From a bacterium (GTDB lineage Bacteria; Bdellovibrionota_C; UBA2361; RFPC01): 63,860 nucleotides of DNA. The position numbers and the translations under genes are program-made. Below the pieces are notes generated by a model. The model made no database searches. It was not told the origin of the DNA and was given only the letters and a program-made list of their open reading frames with translations. Where the stretch lies: assembly GCA_030431715.1 (NCBI GenBank), contig JAUIIO010000023.1:1-63860 (forward strand), given 5' to 3'. Numbering within the stretch: the stretch's first letter is position 1; each line of letters opens with the position of its first letter. Of this stretch, positions 9,888-18,092 are shown one piece after another.

Positions 9888-10815
9888 TAAAAAAATCCTT
9901 TTCGAAATCAAATCCACAAATTGCTCTCAAGCCTTCTTCGATCTTATATCTCGCCTTAAAGCCAAGTTGCTCTCTCGCTATTGTATCAAAGATAAGAACC
10001 TCCTTCCCTTCATTTAAATCTGGTTTGTCATGAAACACAATTTTTGAAGAAGTATCCGGCACGGCAAGAAGAACGGCCTCCGCAAGCTGTGCCATAGTAA
10101 TAGTTTCAGGTCCAAGAATATTAAATACTCCCTTAGGTTTGATATTCAGGGCACAGAGTACAGCTGCTGCAATATCCTCTACAAAAGTAAAACGCTGCTT
10201 TCGTCCTCCACTCCCCCAAAGCACGATATCCTTATTTTCTCGTGCCTTTTGAAGAAAAAGAGGTATGACAGCTCCATCAAATCCACGAAATCCATAGGGC
10301 GCACGGATACGAAGAATGGCACCTGCAATCTTGGCTTCGGTAGTATAGCTTTGTAATGCAGCTTCAGCAGCTATTTTACTGGTAGCATAATGAGAACTTG
10401 AATGTGTCAGGGTATTTTCATCGGTGACCACATCTTGAGGCACAAGTGCGGTGGAGGAGATGAGGGCGAAGCCAGTTTCTGCTTGGCCAAACTTTTTTAT
10501 TGATTCAAGAAGTCGAATTGTTCCATGAAGATTGACCTCATAGTATTTCTGCCAGTCGCACTTTTGTTGCGATGCTACCGCAGGTATAAGCCCAGCTGTA
10601 TGCACAATATAATCTATTTCTTCTAGTGCAGGTTCTAAATGATGAAAACTTTCAGGGCTCTCAAGATCAAGGAAGATGGAAGTAAAATTCTCATGTCTGC
10701 TTATTAGTCTTCGTCTAGCTGTTCCAACAACTGAAAATCCTCTACTGAGAAGAGTTTTGGTAACTCCATGACCAACCATACCGGTACAACCCGTGACAAG
10801 TACCTTCTGGGACAT
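9874..10815 (-). CDS. NAD-dependent sugar epimerase/dehydratase (extended SDR)
   Basis: A 313-residue extended short-chain dehydrogenase: Rossmann motif TGCTGMVGHGV at the N-terminus, the HTAGLIPA stretch near residue 92, a catalytic Ser-Thr pair (LISST near 120) and YATSK near 145 supplying Tyr and Lys. Such enzymes act on nucleotide sugars (epimerisation, dehydration or reduction at C4). Its start shares one base with the stop of the upstream DegT gene (TGATG), so the two are tightly coupled. The exact substrate cannot be read from sequence; an enzyme pairing with the adjacent sugar aminotransferases is likely. Confidence 0.82.
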   Translation of the reverse strand: MSQKVLVTGCTGMVGHGVTKTLLSRGFSVVGTARRRLISRHENFTSIFLDLESPESFHHLEPALEEIDYIVHTAGLIPAVASQQKCDWQKYYEVNLHGTIRLLESIKKFGQAETGFALISSTALVPQDVVTDENTLTHSSSHYATSKIAAEAALQSYTTEAKIAGAILRIRAPYGFRGFDGAVIPLFLQKARENKDIVLWGSGGRKQRFTFVEDIAAAVLCALNIKPKGVFNILGPETITMAQLAEAVLLAVPDTSSKIVFHDKPDLNEGKEVLIFDTIAREQLGFKARYKIEEGLRAICGFDFEKDFFNDTR

Positions 10816-11933
10816 CAGGTCAACACCTCACGAAGTCCAGTAACAACTCTCTCTGCTTCAGAAAAAGTGAGTGAAGGATAGCATGGCAGACATAGTTGAC
10901 GCTGTATAATATTCTCAGCGACCGGAAGAGCGTCTCGACGAAAATCTTTAAAAACTGGCTGCAAATGACAAAGTGGTTCATACATCCAATTCACTCTTAC
11001 ATTATACTTTTCTAAAAGCAGCTTTTGGACTTCATCTCTATCTGCATCCTTTTTAAGTAGAATTGGATATCTCCAGTAGGAATGAAGCTGCTCGGGATAA
11101 TCCTGATACAGCTCTATCGATGAAATCTCAGTCAGGCCTTTCTGGTAAATTCGTGCTATTTCCTGTCTTCTCTCAATATTCTGCTTAAGACCTCGCAACT
11201 GTGGCAAAAGCATCGCGGCTGGAATTTCACCCAGTCTGTAATTATTACTGACAAGTTCAAAGATCGGCTCGGTAAGGCTTTTCCCATGGTTCCGAAGCTG
11301 CAAAAGCCTGTGATAAAGCGCCTCATCATTGAGCGTGAGTATCCCTCCCTCCCCGCAATTCATAATTTTGGTCGCATAGAATGAGAAACATCCTATGTCA
11401 GATATATTTCCGGCATATTCTCCGTGATACATGGCACCATGTGCGTGCGCAGCATCTTCAATAAAAGGTATGCCTTGCTCACGGCAAAAATCATGCAATT
11501 TTTCATGCTTCGGATCAATTATGCCAAACATATGAACCACAATCACTGCTGCCGTTTTACTGGAAAGAAGTGGCCTAATCGTTTCAATCGTAAGAGAAAG
11601 AGACTCGGCTGATATGTCTGCAAAAACAGGGGTTCCACCGGCCTGAATCACTGAATTCGCCGTGGCAACAAATGTGTCCGTCGGAACAATGACTTCACGA
11701 CCTTTAATCTGTAAAGCTTTAAGAGCAAGCTCAAGCGCTGTTCCGCCAGAATTAACTCCGACCGCATATTTACAGCCTACAAATTTTGCGAATTCACCCT
11801 CGAGACTTTTAAGATACTTTCCCTGACTTACTTCTCCACTATCAAGAATTTCTTCAATAGAGCGAAGAATTTCTTCTTTCTCGGGAAATTCAACTCGCAT
11901 ACCGGGGATAGCCGTGTATTCTTCAGTGCTCAT
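10815..11933 (-). CDS. DegT/DnrJ/EryC1/StrS sugar aminotransferase (A)
   Basis: A 372-residue PLP-dependent aminotransferase. Seen: the GGTALELALKAL substrate/PLP motif near residue 63, the aspartate of EDAAHAHGA near 160, and the Schiff-base lysine region FYATKIMNCGEGG near 185. Family members put an amino group on a nucleotide keto-sugar. It overlaps the upstream aminotransferase gene by 4 nt and abuts the downstream epimerase. It is only moderately like its neighbour, so two different amino groups or two steps of one diamino-sugar pathway are plausible. Confidence 0.88.
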   Translation of the reverse strand: MSTEEYTAIPGMRVEFPEKEEILRSIEEILDSGEVSQGKYLKSLEGEFAKFVGCKYAVGVNSGGTALELALKALQIKGREVIVPTDTFVATANSVIQAGGTPVFADISAESLSLTIETIRPLLSSKTAAVIVVHMFGIIDPKHEKLHDFCREQGIPFIEDAAHAHGAMYHGEYAGNISDIGCFSFYATKIMNCGEGGILTLNDEALYHRLLQLRNHGKSLTEPIFELVSNNYRLGEIPAAMLLPQLRGLKQNIERRQEIARIYQKGLTEISSIELYQDYPEQLHSYWRYPILLKKDADRDEVQKLLLEKYNVRVNWMYEPLCHLQPVFKDFRRDALPVAENIIQRQLCLPCYPSLTFSEAERVVTGLREVLT

Positions 11934-13087
11934 ATTGCTAATGACGAAAGGGCATTTTTAACCTGATCGGCAACGTAGAGCATATCATCGGGAACGAGGT
12001 GAGGTCCAACTGACAGCGCTATCGAATGATCACTTAGCCGCTGTGCCACTGGAAAATCACCATCTTTATAGCCATATTTCTCACGGTAATACGTCATGCT
12101 CGGAACAGGATGTGGATAATAAATACTTGTTCCTACTCCATGTTCGTTGAGATAAGCAATTATCTCAGGGCGCTTCCCTGCAATTTTCTCAGAGAGTAGG
12201 ATTGTTTTCGAATAGTAACTGCTTTGTGAAGATCCGTCATAAACTTCAAGATGAGAAATCTCCTCCAGCTCGCGCAGACTGTTCGTGAGAGTACGATAGT
12301 TCTCCTTTCTTTTTTTCAAGAAACCATCAATCCTATCAAGCTGCACTATGCCAATAGCTGATTCAACTTCGTTCATACGATAGTTGAACCCGAGCCCTTG
12401 AACATCATAGAGGCCGGGAACACTACGCTCACGATAGCTTTTATCCATCCCAAACGCTCTGCTCTGAGTGATTTTTTTTGCTATCTCTTGAGAGTTTGTA
12501 AGAACTGCCCCACCTTCAGCTGTCGTGAAATGCTTCACCGGATAAAAGGAAAAGCAGCCGAGATCTCCAACTAGGCCTGCGTGTTTTCCCTTGTAATACG
12601 TCCCTATGGCGAGAGCACAATCCTCAACAACAAATAGGTCGTGTTTTTTTGCCAGAGCAACAATGCGGTCCATATCAACCGGTGTGCCGAGATAATGCAC
12701 CACAGAGAGCGCCTTCGTATTCGCCGTAATCTTCGATTCAATCTGGTCGATATCGATATTTCCGGTTTGTGCTTCAGCATCGACAAATACTGCCTTTGCT
12801 CCGGTAAGCTCTACGGCATGCCCGGTTGCGACATGCGTTTGTGCAGGGACAATGACCTCATCACCTGCACCGAGGCCAATAATAAAATAGGCAAGGTGCA
12901 AAGCCGCTGTACAAGAGGAGAGTGCTACGCAGTGTGGTGCGGCGGTATAGGCAGCAAATTTCTCTTCAAACTCAACAACCTTTGGCCCATGTGCTAGCAT
13001 GCCGGAATCAAGCACACCTTTGATGGCCATAAGCTCTTCATCGCCGAGTATTGGCATTCCAAAAGGTATTTTTCTCATAGACCTCAA
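11930..13087 (-). CDS. DegT/DnrJ/EryC1/StrS sugar aminotransferase (B)
   Basis: A 385-residue PLP enzyme of the same superfamily as the next gene: SSCTAALHLAYFI near 58-70, the PLP-interacting VVEDCALAIG near 155, and the lysine in SFYPVKHFTTAEGG near 180. FYPVKhft is the typical form of LegC/PglE/DesV-like sugar aminotransferases. It overlaps both neighbours by 4 nt, so it is an integral operon member. Its substrate would be a 4-keto or 3-keto nucleotide sugar; which one is not determinable here. Confidence 0.88.
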   Translation of the reverse strand: MRSMRKIPFGMPILGDEELMAIKGVLDSGMLAHGPKVVEFEEKFAAYTAAPHCVALSSCTAALHLAYFIIGLGAGDEVIVPAQTHVATGHAVELTGAKAVFVDAEAQTGNIDIDQIESKITANTKALSVVHYLGTPVDMDRIVALAKKHDLFVVEDCALAIGTYYKGKHAGLVGDLGCFSFYPVKHFTTAEGGAVLTNSQEIAKKITQSRAFGMDKSYRERSVPGLYDVQGLGFNYRMNEVESAIGIVQLDRIDGFLKKRKENYRTLTNSLRELEEISHLEVYDGSSQSSYYSKTILLSEKIAGKRPEIIAYLNEHGVGTSIYYPHPVPSMTYYREKYGYKDGDFPVAQRLSDHSIALSVGPHLVPDDMLYVADQVKNALSSLAI

Positions 13088-13899
13088 CTCTTACTGAAAA
13101 ATCCGTAAATTGTGAACTTCGTACTTGGCTCAACTGTACGTGAGAGCTCCAGAACTCTCAGCCCTGCTTTTTGTGCAAGTATACACATTGCCAGCGGACT
13201 ATAAACAACAAAGTGTCCATACCCAAATGCCTCATTATCAGGGCCATCGTCATAGTAGCTCAGAACATCAGGTAGCTCTAGATACATTACACCATCATCA
13301 CTTAGAAAGTTTCGTAGAGTTTCAAGCTCGGACAGTGGCGAATCAAGATGCTCAAGAACACGGTTTAGCGTAATCAACTCAAAGCGTTCTTCCGGGTCCA
13401 GTGCGTGCGAGGTTCCTAGGACGGTACGTACCTCCGGTAATACTTCCCCGATATGTTCAGTCGCCATTGCATCAGGTTCTACTGCGGTCGCATCCCATGC
13501 GGCATCTTCCAGAAATCGTGCAAGAAAAACTCCCATTCCTGCACCGACATCCAAAACCCGCCGTGGGTTTTTATTTTCTCTCTTAGCGCGTTTATGAAGA
13601 AAATGATTTATCCGACTTACCCGACAATGGTTATCAGAGGATTCAGGAGGAAGAGCGAGTACTTTCTCGTATCGTTTGCGAATAAATTCTTTGGCATCGC
13701 CATCTACAGAATAGTAGTTCCCTTCAGAATAAGCCTGCTCTGTAAGCGGAGGTCCAAAAAAATTCATCGCCTCGCAAGTCTGACAAATTTTATAAACTGC
13801 TTTTGGCGCGTTCTCCGAGACGAGGATTCGGTATTTGTCCTCTCTCTCAACGACAAACTCATGCTGAAAGCTCTCTCCGCTACAGATAAAACACTTCAT
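13084..13899 (-). CDS. Class I SAM-dependent methyltransferase with N-terminal Cys pairs
   Basis: A 271-residue methyltransferase. An N-terminal metal-binding-like module (MKCFICSGE with a second pair, CQTCEA, near residue 40) precedes the SAM-binding fold: VLDVGAGMGVFLARFL near 115, the acidic end of strand 2 in AVEPDA, and LNRVLEHLDSP near 180. This combination of Cys-pair domain and Methyltransf_23-type domain is common among sugar C-methyltransferases and related glycan enzymes. It overlaps its neighbours by 4 nt on both sides. The acceptor is unknown. Confidence 0.8.
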   Translation of the reverse strand: MKCFICSGESFQHEFVVEREDKYRILVSENAPKAVYKICQTCEAMNFFGPPLTEQAYSEGNYYSVDGDAKEFIRKRYEKVLALPPESSDNHCRVSRINHFLHKRAKRENKNPRRVLDVGAGMGVFLARFLEDAAWDATAVEPDAMATEHIGEVLPEVRTVLGTSHALDPEERFELITLNRVLEHLDSPLSELETLRNFLSDDGVMYLELPDVLSYYDDGPDNEAFGYGHFVVYSPLAMCILAQKAGLRVLELSRTVEPSTKFTIYGFFSKS

Positions 13900-14291
13900 T
13901 GCTCTTTCTCTTCAGAATGTGGACTGCTTATCTCTTGATCTTCTGCCCAGATATCGAGCCACTGAACGACCGATGATTTATTTTCTTGAAGATATGCTTC
14001 AAATGACTCAATCTTATCCTCTTCGACCGCAAGAAGATAAAGTTGATTTCCGCTGTTTGTGACAAGAGCCGCTCGAAATCCTTCTTTTTTTAATCGAGAA
14101 TTTAAAGAGGGTCCAAGGTAAAAGCCCCATGGAGTTGCCGAGACATCACATTGCCTTCCGCTTTCAGTTTCAAAGGTAAGGATGTCATGAGTTTTTGGCT
14201 CAGAATGAACATGCACTATACCATGGTCCTTGCACTTATAGTTGCCAAGCTTAAAAATTCTCGGAATATCTTTAAGTTTAAAATTGAGCAT
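13896..14291 (-). CDS. Uncharacterised 131-residue protein in the glycan operon
   Basis: I do not recognise this protein. It is soluble (no signal or membrane segment), starts with MLNFKLKDIPRIFKLGNYK, has a Cys-His pair (KCKDHG) and a central strand-rich section, and ends in an acidic tail (SSPHSEEKEQ). It overlaps the WbpG-like amidotransferase gene by 14 nt and the downstream methyltransferase by 4 nt, so it is translated together with them and is a real gene. A role linked to amidotransferase activity is suggested only by position. Confidence 0.6.
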   Translation of the reverse strand: MLNFKLKDIPRIFKLGNYKCKDHGIVHVHSEPKTHDILTFETESGRQCDVSATPWGFYLGPSLNSRLKKEGFRAALVTNSGNQLYLLAVEEDKIESFEAYLQENKSSVVQWLDIWAEDQEISSPHSEEKEQ

Positions 14292-15408
14292 CAGGCACTA
14301 TATAATCTGGTATATACCAGCGATTGTTATCATCTTTCTTCCAGATATCCTTATTGCGAAAAGGCTCTATCATCGCAAAGAGATCTTGCACTTCTTTGCC
14401 GAGAAAGTTCGCAATCCCTGCAAGGTGAAGCTCTGGAGGGCGGTCATCTCCATTTTTTCTAATCCATTCAACCCCCTCTTCGCGACTCATGCGGCCATTA
14501 CGAATCTCAACAGAAACATTATCAAAAGTCCGCGTCATGCCAAATTTGTACCACTTGGGATAATGGTGAAATGTGATGAGCTGACAATCAACGTCGGCAA
14601 AATCATAGATTCCCATCACAGGTCCGTCAGGGTTTGGCTTAAATCCGAGCGACTGAGATACTCGAGCATTTTCTACCGGATCCCATTTGTAAAAATGTCC
14701 GAGAAAAAGCGATGACACTTTTGCTCTTGCAAAATGATCATCATCAGGAAATCGAAATGGCTCCATTTCTTCTCTCGTAAGATTTTCATCAACCCAGTCT
14801 TCCGCTATACGATCTTTTAAGCAGCCATGTTCCATTGCCCATTTTCGATCAAGAAAAGGGTTGTTTCTCTGGGCCTCAGTTCCTCCATACTCCAGTGTGG
14901 AATTTTCTCCCCATATGATCAGTGGGATGTCCATCTGCACCGCAGTGCGGAGAGTAAAGGAAAAGATTCCCATATGCTGTGGCAAACCACAGTCTCCGAC
15001 TTCTCGAATCGCTTTCTCAATAAATTTGCGCTCTGTTTCCGGACTCACCGTCAACTCTAGAAGGTCCATTCCAAGCGTCTTAACGAGATTATCAAGGTTT
15101 TCCTGTCCGAGTGGTGTGCGAAGTGGTGTCTTATACGTCACGCACAACGGGCGTAGGCCGAGCTCCTTTACCTTATGCGTTTGATAAGTACTATCCTTTC
15201 CGCCACTGACAGGAACAATACAATCATATGCTCCGCGCCTCTTTTTTCGCAGCTCATCAATTATAATATGAAGATCTCGCTGGCGCTCGCCCCAGTCTAT
15301 AGATGCAATTTTCTCATCATGCCCGACACATGCACTGCAAATGCCATCCGCATTCAAAAATATCCCAGGCCTGCTATCAGGCTGGACACATCTGGTACAG
15401 TATTTCAT
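14278..15408 (-). CDS. N-acetyl sugar amidotransferase (WbpG/PseA type)
   Basis: A 376-residue enzyme of the N-acetyl sugar amidotransferase family. It has an N-terminal Cys pair set (CTRCVQP, then CSACVGHD), the PP-loop ATP-pyrophosphatase signature PVSGGKDSTYQTH near residue 67, IIWGENSTLEYGG near 160, and a long C-terminal part ending IPDYIVPDAQF. WbpG makes an amidino group on 2-acetamido sugars using ammonia from HisH/HisF-like partners; PseA does the comparable step on pseudaminic acid. No HisH/HisF-like gene is present nearby, so the ammonia source is open (see AsnB at 18093). It overlaps its upstream methyltransferase by 4 nt. Confidence 0.88.
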   Translation of the reverse strand: MKYCTRCVQPDSRPGIFLNADGICSACVGHDEKIASIDWGERQRDLHIIIDELRKKRRGAYDCIVPVSGGKDSTYQTHKVKELGLRPLCVTYKTPLRTPLGQENLDNLVKTLGMDLLELTVSPETERKFIEKAIREVGDCGLPQHMGIFSFTLRTAVQMDIPLIIWGENSTLEYGGTEAQRNNPFLDRKWAMEHGCLKDRIAEDWVDENLTREEMEPFRFPDDDHFARAKVSSLFLGHFYKWDPVENARVSQSLGFKPNPDGPVMGIYDFADVDCQLITFHHYPKWYKFGMTRTFDNVSVEIRNGRMSREEGVEWIRKNGDDRPPELHLAGIANFLGKEVQDLFAMIEPFRNKDIWKKDDNNRWYIPDYIVPDAQF

Positions 15409-16340
15409 TCCGCAGCCTTAAAATAAATTATCGCCGTGCGTCCCAGCCCACAGCGAGCAAGGAGTCGATACAAAAAATGCTTTATCCAATTTAGCTTATA
15501 TTTCGCACAGCCAAGCTCAAATCTTCTTCTTATCTGATGCGCTTTCTTGCCACTCGTTTTATTTTTTATAAAATTCATTCCGAAAACAAGAAAAATATAC
15601 ATTGGAAAAGTCGTATCACGAAAGACCGGCTTGAGACCCAGACGTTTCCCCAGATTTTCAAGGGAGCGAAACCGAAAGTAGTTGATATGATCCGGAATAC
15701 ATATCCAGGATCGCTCCTCGCCCGCACGCCTCACTCCCCACTCCTGCACGGGGTTAAAGTCATTTGGCACTTCCACATAAATCACCCCACCCGGAGCAAG
15801 GAGTTGCTTCATCCATGCCATGTTACGGACGGGATCAAGAACATGCTCAAGCACATTTTTTGAAACAATGATATCAAACTGCTCTTTATGTGACTCAATG
15901 TAGGAATCGAGACTTCCATGAAAAACGTCCAGACCACGCTTGGCCGCTACTTTACAGGCAAGAGATGAAGGCTCTATGCCCTTTCCATCATAGCCGTGCT
16001 CCTGAGTCGCATATTGAAGAAAGTGTCCGGAGCCACATCCAACATCAAGCAAGCGTCTTCCATTCGTCATGGTTGAAAGGCTTTGAAGTCGCTCCCGGTA
16101 AATGAGCTCTAAAAAATCTTTCTCTTCATCTTCTTCTTGAAAGTAGTCTTTCTTTGCTTCTGAGTAATATTGCTCTCGATAAAATGCGTCTATCTCCTCA
16201 TCAGTTGGAAAAGGTGAAAGGTGGCAGAAGTGGCATACGTTACAATCCACTACTGAGAACTTCCCTTTGCTGTCGAGTATTTTTCCTTCGTGTGACATAT
16301 CGCTCTTATATTTCAATGCGCAGTCTGCTAATCTCATCAC
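15405..16340 (-). CDS. Class I SAM-dependent methyltransferase (first gene of leftward operon)
   Basis: A 311-residue methyltransferase with a Cys-rich N-terminal stretch (DCNVCHFCHLSPFP near residue 35) followed by the SAM fold: RRLLDVGCGSGHFLQYA near 95, GIEPSSLA, and SKNVLEHVLDPVRN near 160. The C-terminal 60 residues are basic and hydrophobic (KHFLYRLLARCGLG), perhaps membrane-associating. The frame opens with GTG at 16340; ATG at 16337 or an internal ATG at 16298 are alternatives. The start lies only 5 bp from the divergent cytidylyltransferase start, leaving no room for two independent promoters if both starts are right. Confidence 0.78.
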   Translation of the reverse strand: MMRLADCALKYKSDMSHEGKILDSKGKFSVVDCNVCHFCHLSPFPTDEEIDAFYREQYYSEAKKDYFQEEDEEKDFLELIYRERLQSLSTMTNGRRLLDVGCGSGHFLQYATQEHGYDGKGIEPSSLACKVAAKRGLDVFHGSLDSYIESHKEQFDIIVSKNVLEHVLDPVRNMAWMKQLLAPGGVIYVEVPNDFNPVQEWGVRRAGEERSWICIPDHINYFRFRSLENLGKRLGLKPVFRDTTFPMYIFLVFGMNFIKNKTSGKKAHQIRRRFELGCAKYKLNWIKHFLYRLLARCGLGRTAIIYFKAAE

Positions 16341-16345
16341 AGACT

Positions 16346-17032
16346 ATGGAAAGATACCAGATAGTTATACAGGCAAGAATGTCATCTTCGCGCCTTCCCG
16401 GAAAGGTGCTTCAACCAATTGGCGACAAGCCACTCCTGCACCACCTGTGCACCAGGCTCGAGAATTCAGCACTACCACTACCTCCGGTCATCATTGCGAC
16501 ATCAGATGACCCCGGCGATGACCTTATCGCAGATTTTTGCAAGGCAAATGGTGCCCGTTACTTTCGTGGATCGCTCAATAACGTCGCATCCCGCTTCCTT
16601 GAGCTCCTCAAACTGTATCCGAGTGCCTATTTTATCAGAATAAATGCCGACAGCCCTTTACTTGATCCTCGTCTCATTCTACAGGCAATTGATATCGTAG
16701 ACGATCTGAACTGTGACTTTCTTTCTACTGCTATACGCCGAACCTATCCAGTAGGTCAGGGCGTAGAGGTCGTTAAGAGCGCTGTCTTTGAATCAGTGTT
16801 TAAGAGCTTCATTGCAGACGATGAGTTTGAGCATGTTACAACCTACTTTTATAATAATCTTGAGAGCGTGAAGCATTTCAGCATGGAAAATGATGTTGAT
16901 TGCTCTTCTGAATCTCTGGCCGTCGATACGTTAGAGGATCTTAAGAAAATAAAAAATTTTTTCGATATATATGGTAACAAGGTATATACATTCACTTGGC
17001 AAGAATGTCTTAAAAGATTAAAGCATGACTGA
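16346..17032 (+). CDS. SpsF/CMP-NeuAc-synthetase-like cytidylyltransferase
   Basis: A 228-residue enzyme with the SpsF-type N-terminus IVIQARMSSSRLPGKVL (nucleotide-binding loop), followed by LLHHLCTRLE, FIRINADSPLLDP (metal-binding Asp) and VDTLEDLKKI near the end. The family activates acidic sugars as CMP derivatives or transfers cytidylyl groups to them. The start at 16346 is chosen because the motif begins immediately; longer frames upstream are antisense to the methyltransferase. It overlaps the following oxidoreductase by 8 nt. With the NeuB-type gene at 31699 it could make the CMP-activated form of the nonulosonate. Confidence 0.8.
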   Translation: MERYQIVIQARMSSSRLPGKVLQPIGDKPLLHHLCTRLENSALPLPPVIIATSDDPGDDLIADFCKANGARYFRGSLNNVASRFLELLKLYPSAYFIRINADSPLLDPRLILQAIDIVDDLNCDFLSTAIRRTYPVGQGVEVVKSAVFESVFKSFIADDEFEHVTTYFYNNLESVKHFSMENDVDCSSESLAVDTLEDLKKIKNFFDIYGNKVYTFTWQECLKRLKHD

Positions 17033-18089
17033 GCAAAAGCTCCGAATCGGCATTATCGGTCTGGGCATAGGAGAGGCCCACCTCAAAGCATATCAGCAGC
17101 TATCATATTGCAGCATCAATATGCTCTGCGATTTGAATAGCGAGCGATTAAATGAAATAGAAGACAAATATCAAACAGGCGCAACTCTGACCGAACATGC
17201 GGAAACACTCCTTACGAATCCAGAAATTGATGTTGTTTCTATTGCCAGCCATGATAACGATCACTATCAACAGGTCCTGTTGGGAATTAAGAATAAGAAG
17301 CATATTTTTGTCGAAAAGCCCCTTTGCTTACTTGAAGAGGAGGCCTTTGAGATTCAAAGAGGCTTGAAAAAAGAGCCGGGTCTGGCCTTTTCATCAAATC
17401 ACATCTTAAGAACATCTCCACGCTTTCAAGAGCTGAAAGAGAATATTCGACAGGGCAAACTCGGAAAAATATTTGCAATTGAAGGCGACTACAACTATGG
17501 CCGCATACAGAAGATACTGTCGGGCTGGCGCGGGGAAATTGATAACTATTCTCCAGTCTTCGGCGGAGGAATACACATCGCTGATCTTTGCCGCTGGTTG
17601 CTTGAAGCCGAAGTTGATGAAGTCGTGGCCTACAGTAATAAGCGGATCACTTCAGGAACAAGCTATCGCTACTCTGATTATGTTTCCGCCCTGCTCTCCT
17701 TTCAAAATGGCATAGTGGGAAAGATTTCAGTTAATTTGCCATGTGTTTATCCACATTTTCACCGATTGTCAGTTTATGGATCTCAGGGATCTTTTGAAAA
17801 CCATTTTGACGAAGGAAGATACTTCTTTCAGTATGATTCTGGCAATTCTCCGCTCTCTCCCGTCGAAGAAAGTGCTGAGCGCATAAGCGCAAATATGCAC
17901 TCCTCCACTACTCCTTATCCCGGACTCGATAAGGGCTTTCTTGTCAGAGATTTTGCTGAGAGTATTCTACAAAAGAGAAAGCCTCTTATAACAAAAGATG
18001 AGGTCTTTCGTTCGATGGCGTTGTGTTTTGCGATACAAAAGGCATCCCTTGATCCAGGAGCTCACGTAAAAGTAAAAGAAATAGAGTAA
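17025..18089 (+). CDS. Gfo/Idh/MocA family sugar oxidoreductase
   Basis: A 354-residue NAD(P)-dependent oxidoreductase: N-terminal Rossmann motif GIIGLGIGEAHLKAY, VEKPLCL near residue 95 (the family EKP motif, Lys catalytic), and GGGIHIADLCRWL near 180 for the second conserved His region. The family oxidises or reduces sugar hydroxyls. In legionaminic-acid type pathways similar genes (PtmA/Gfo-Idh relatives) sit beside cytidylyltransferases, as here. The start overlaps the previous gene by 8 nt, and the next gene starts 3 nt after the stop, so this is a three-gene operon. Confidence 0.85.
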   Translation: MTEQKLRIGIIGLGIGEAHLKAYQQLSYCSINMLCDLNSERLNEIEDKYQTGATLTEHAETLLTNPEIDVVSIASHDNDHYQQVLLGIKNKKHIFVEKPLCLLEEEAFEIQRGLKKEPGLAFSSNHILRTSPRFQELKENIRQGKLGKIFAIEGDYNYGRIQKILSGWRGEIDNYSPVFGGGIHIADLCRWLLEAEVDEVVAYSNKRITSGTSYRYSDYVSALLSFQNGIVGKISVNLPCVYPHFHRLSVYGSQGSFENHFDEGRYFFQYDSGNSPLSPVEESAERISANMHSSTTPYPGLDKGFLVRDFAESILQKRKPLITKDEVFRSMALCFAIQKASLDPGAHVKVKEIE

Positions 18090-18092
18090 GAT

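Noticed and set aside
16154..16345. N-terminal extension of the cytidylyltransferase frame
   Set aside because: The extra 64 codons are antisense to the methyltransferase and lie before the family's canonical start.
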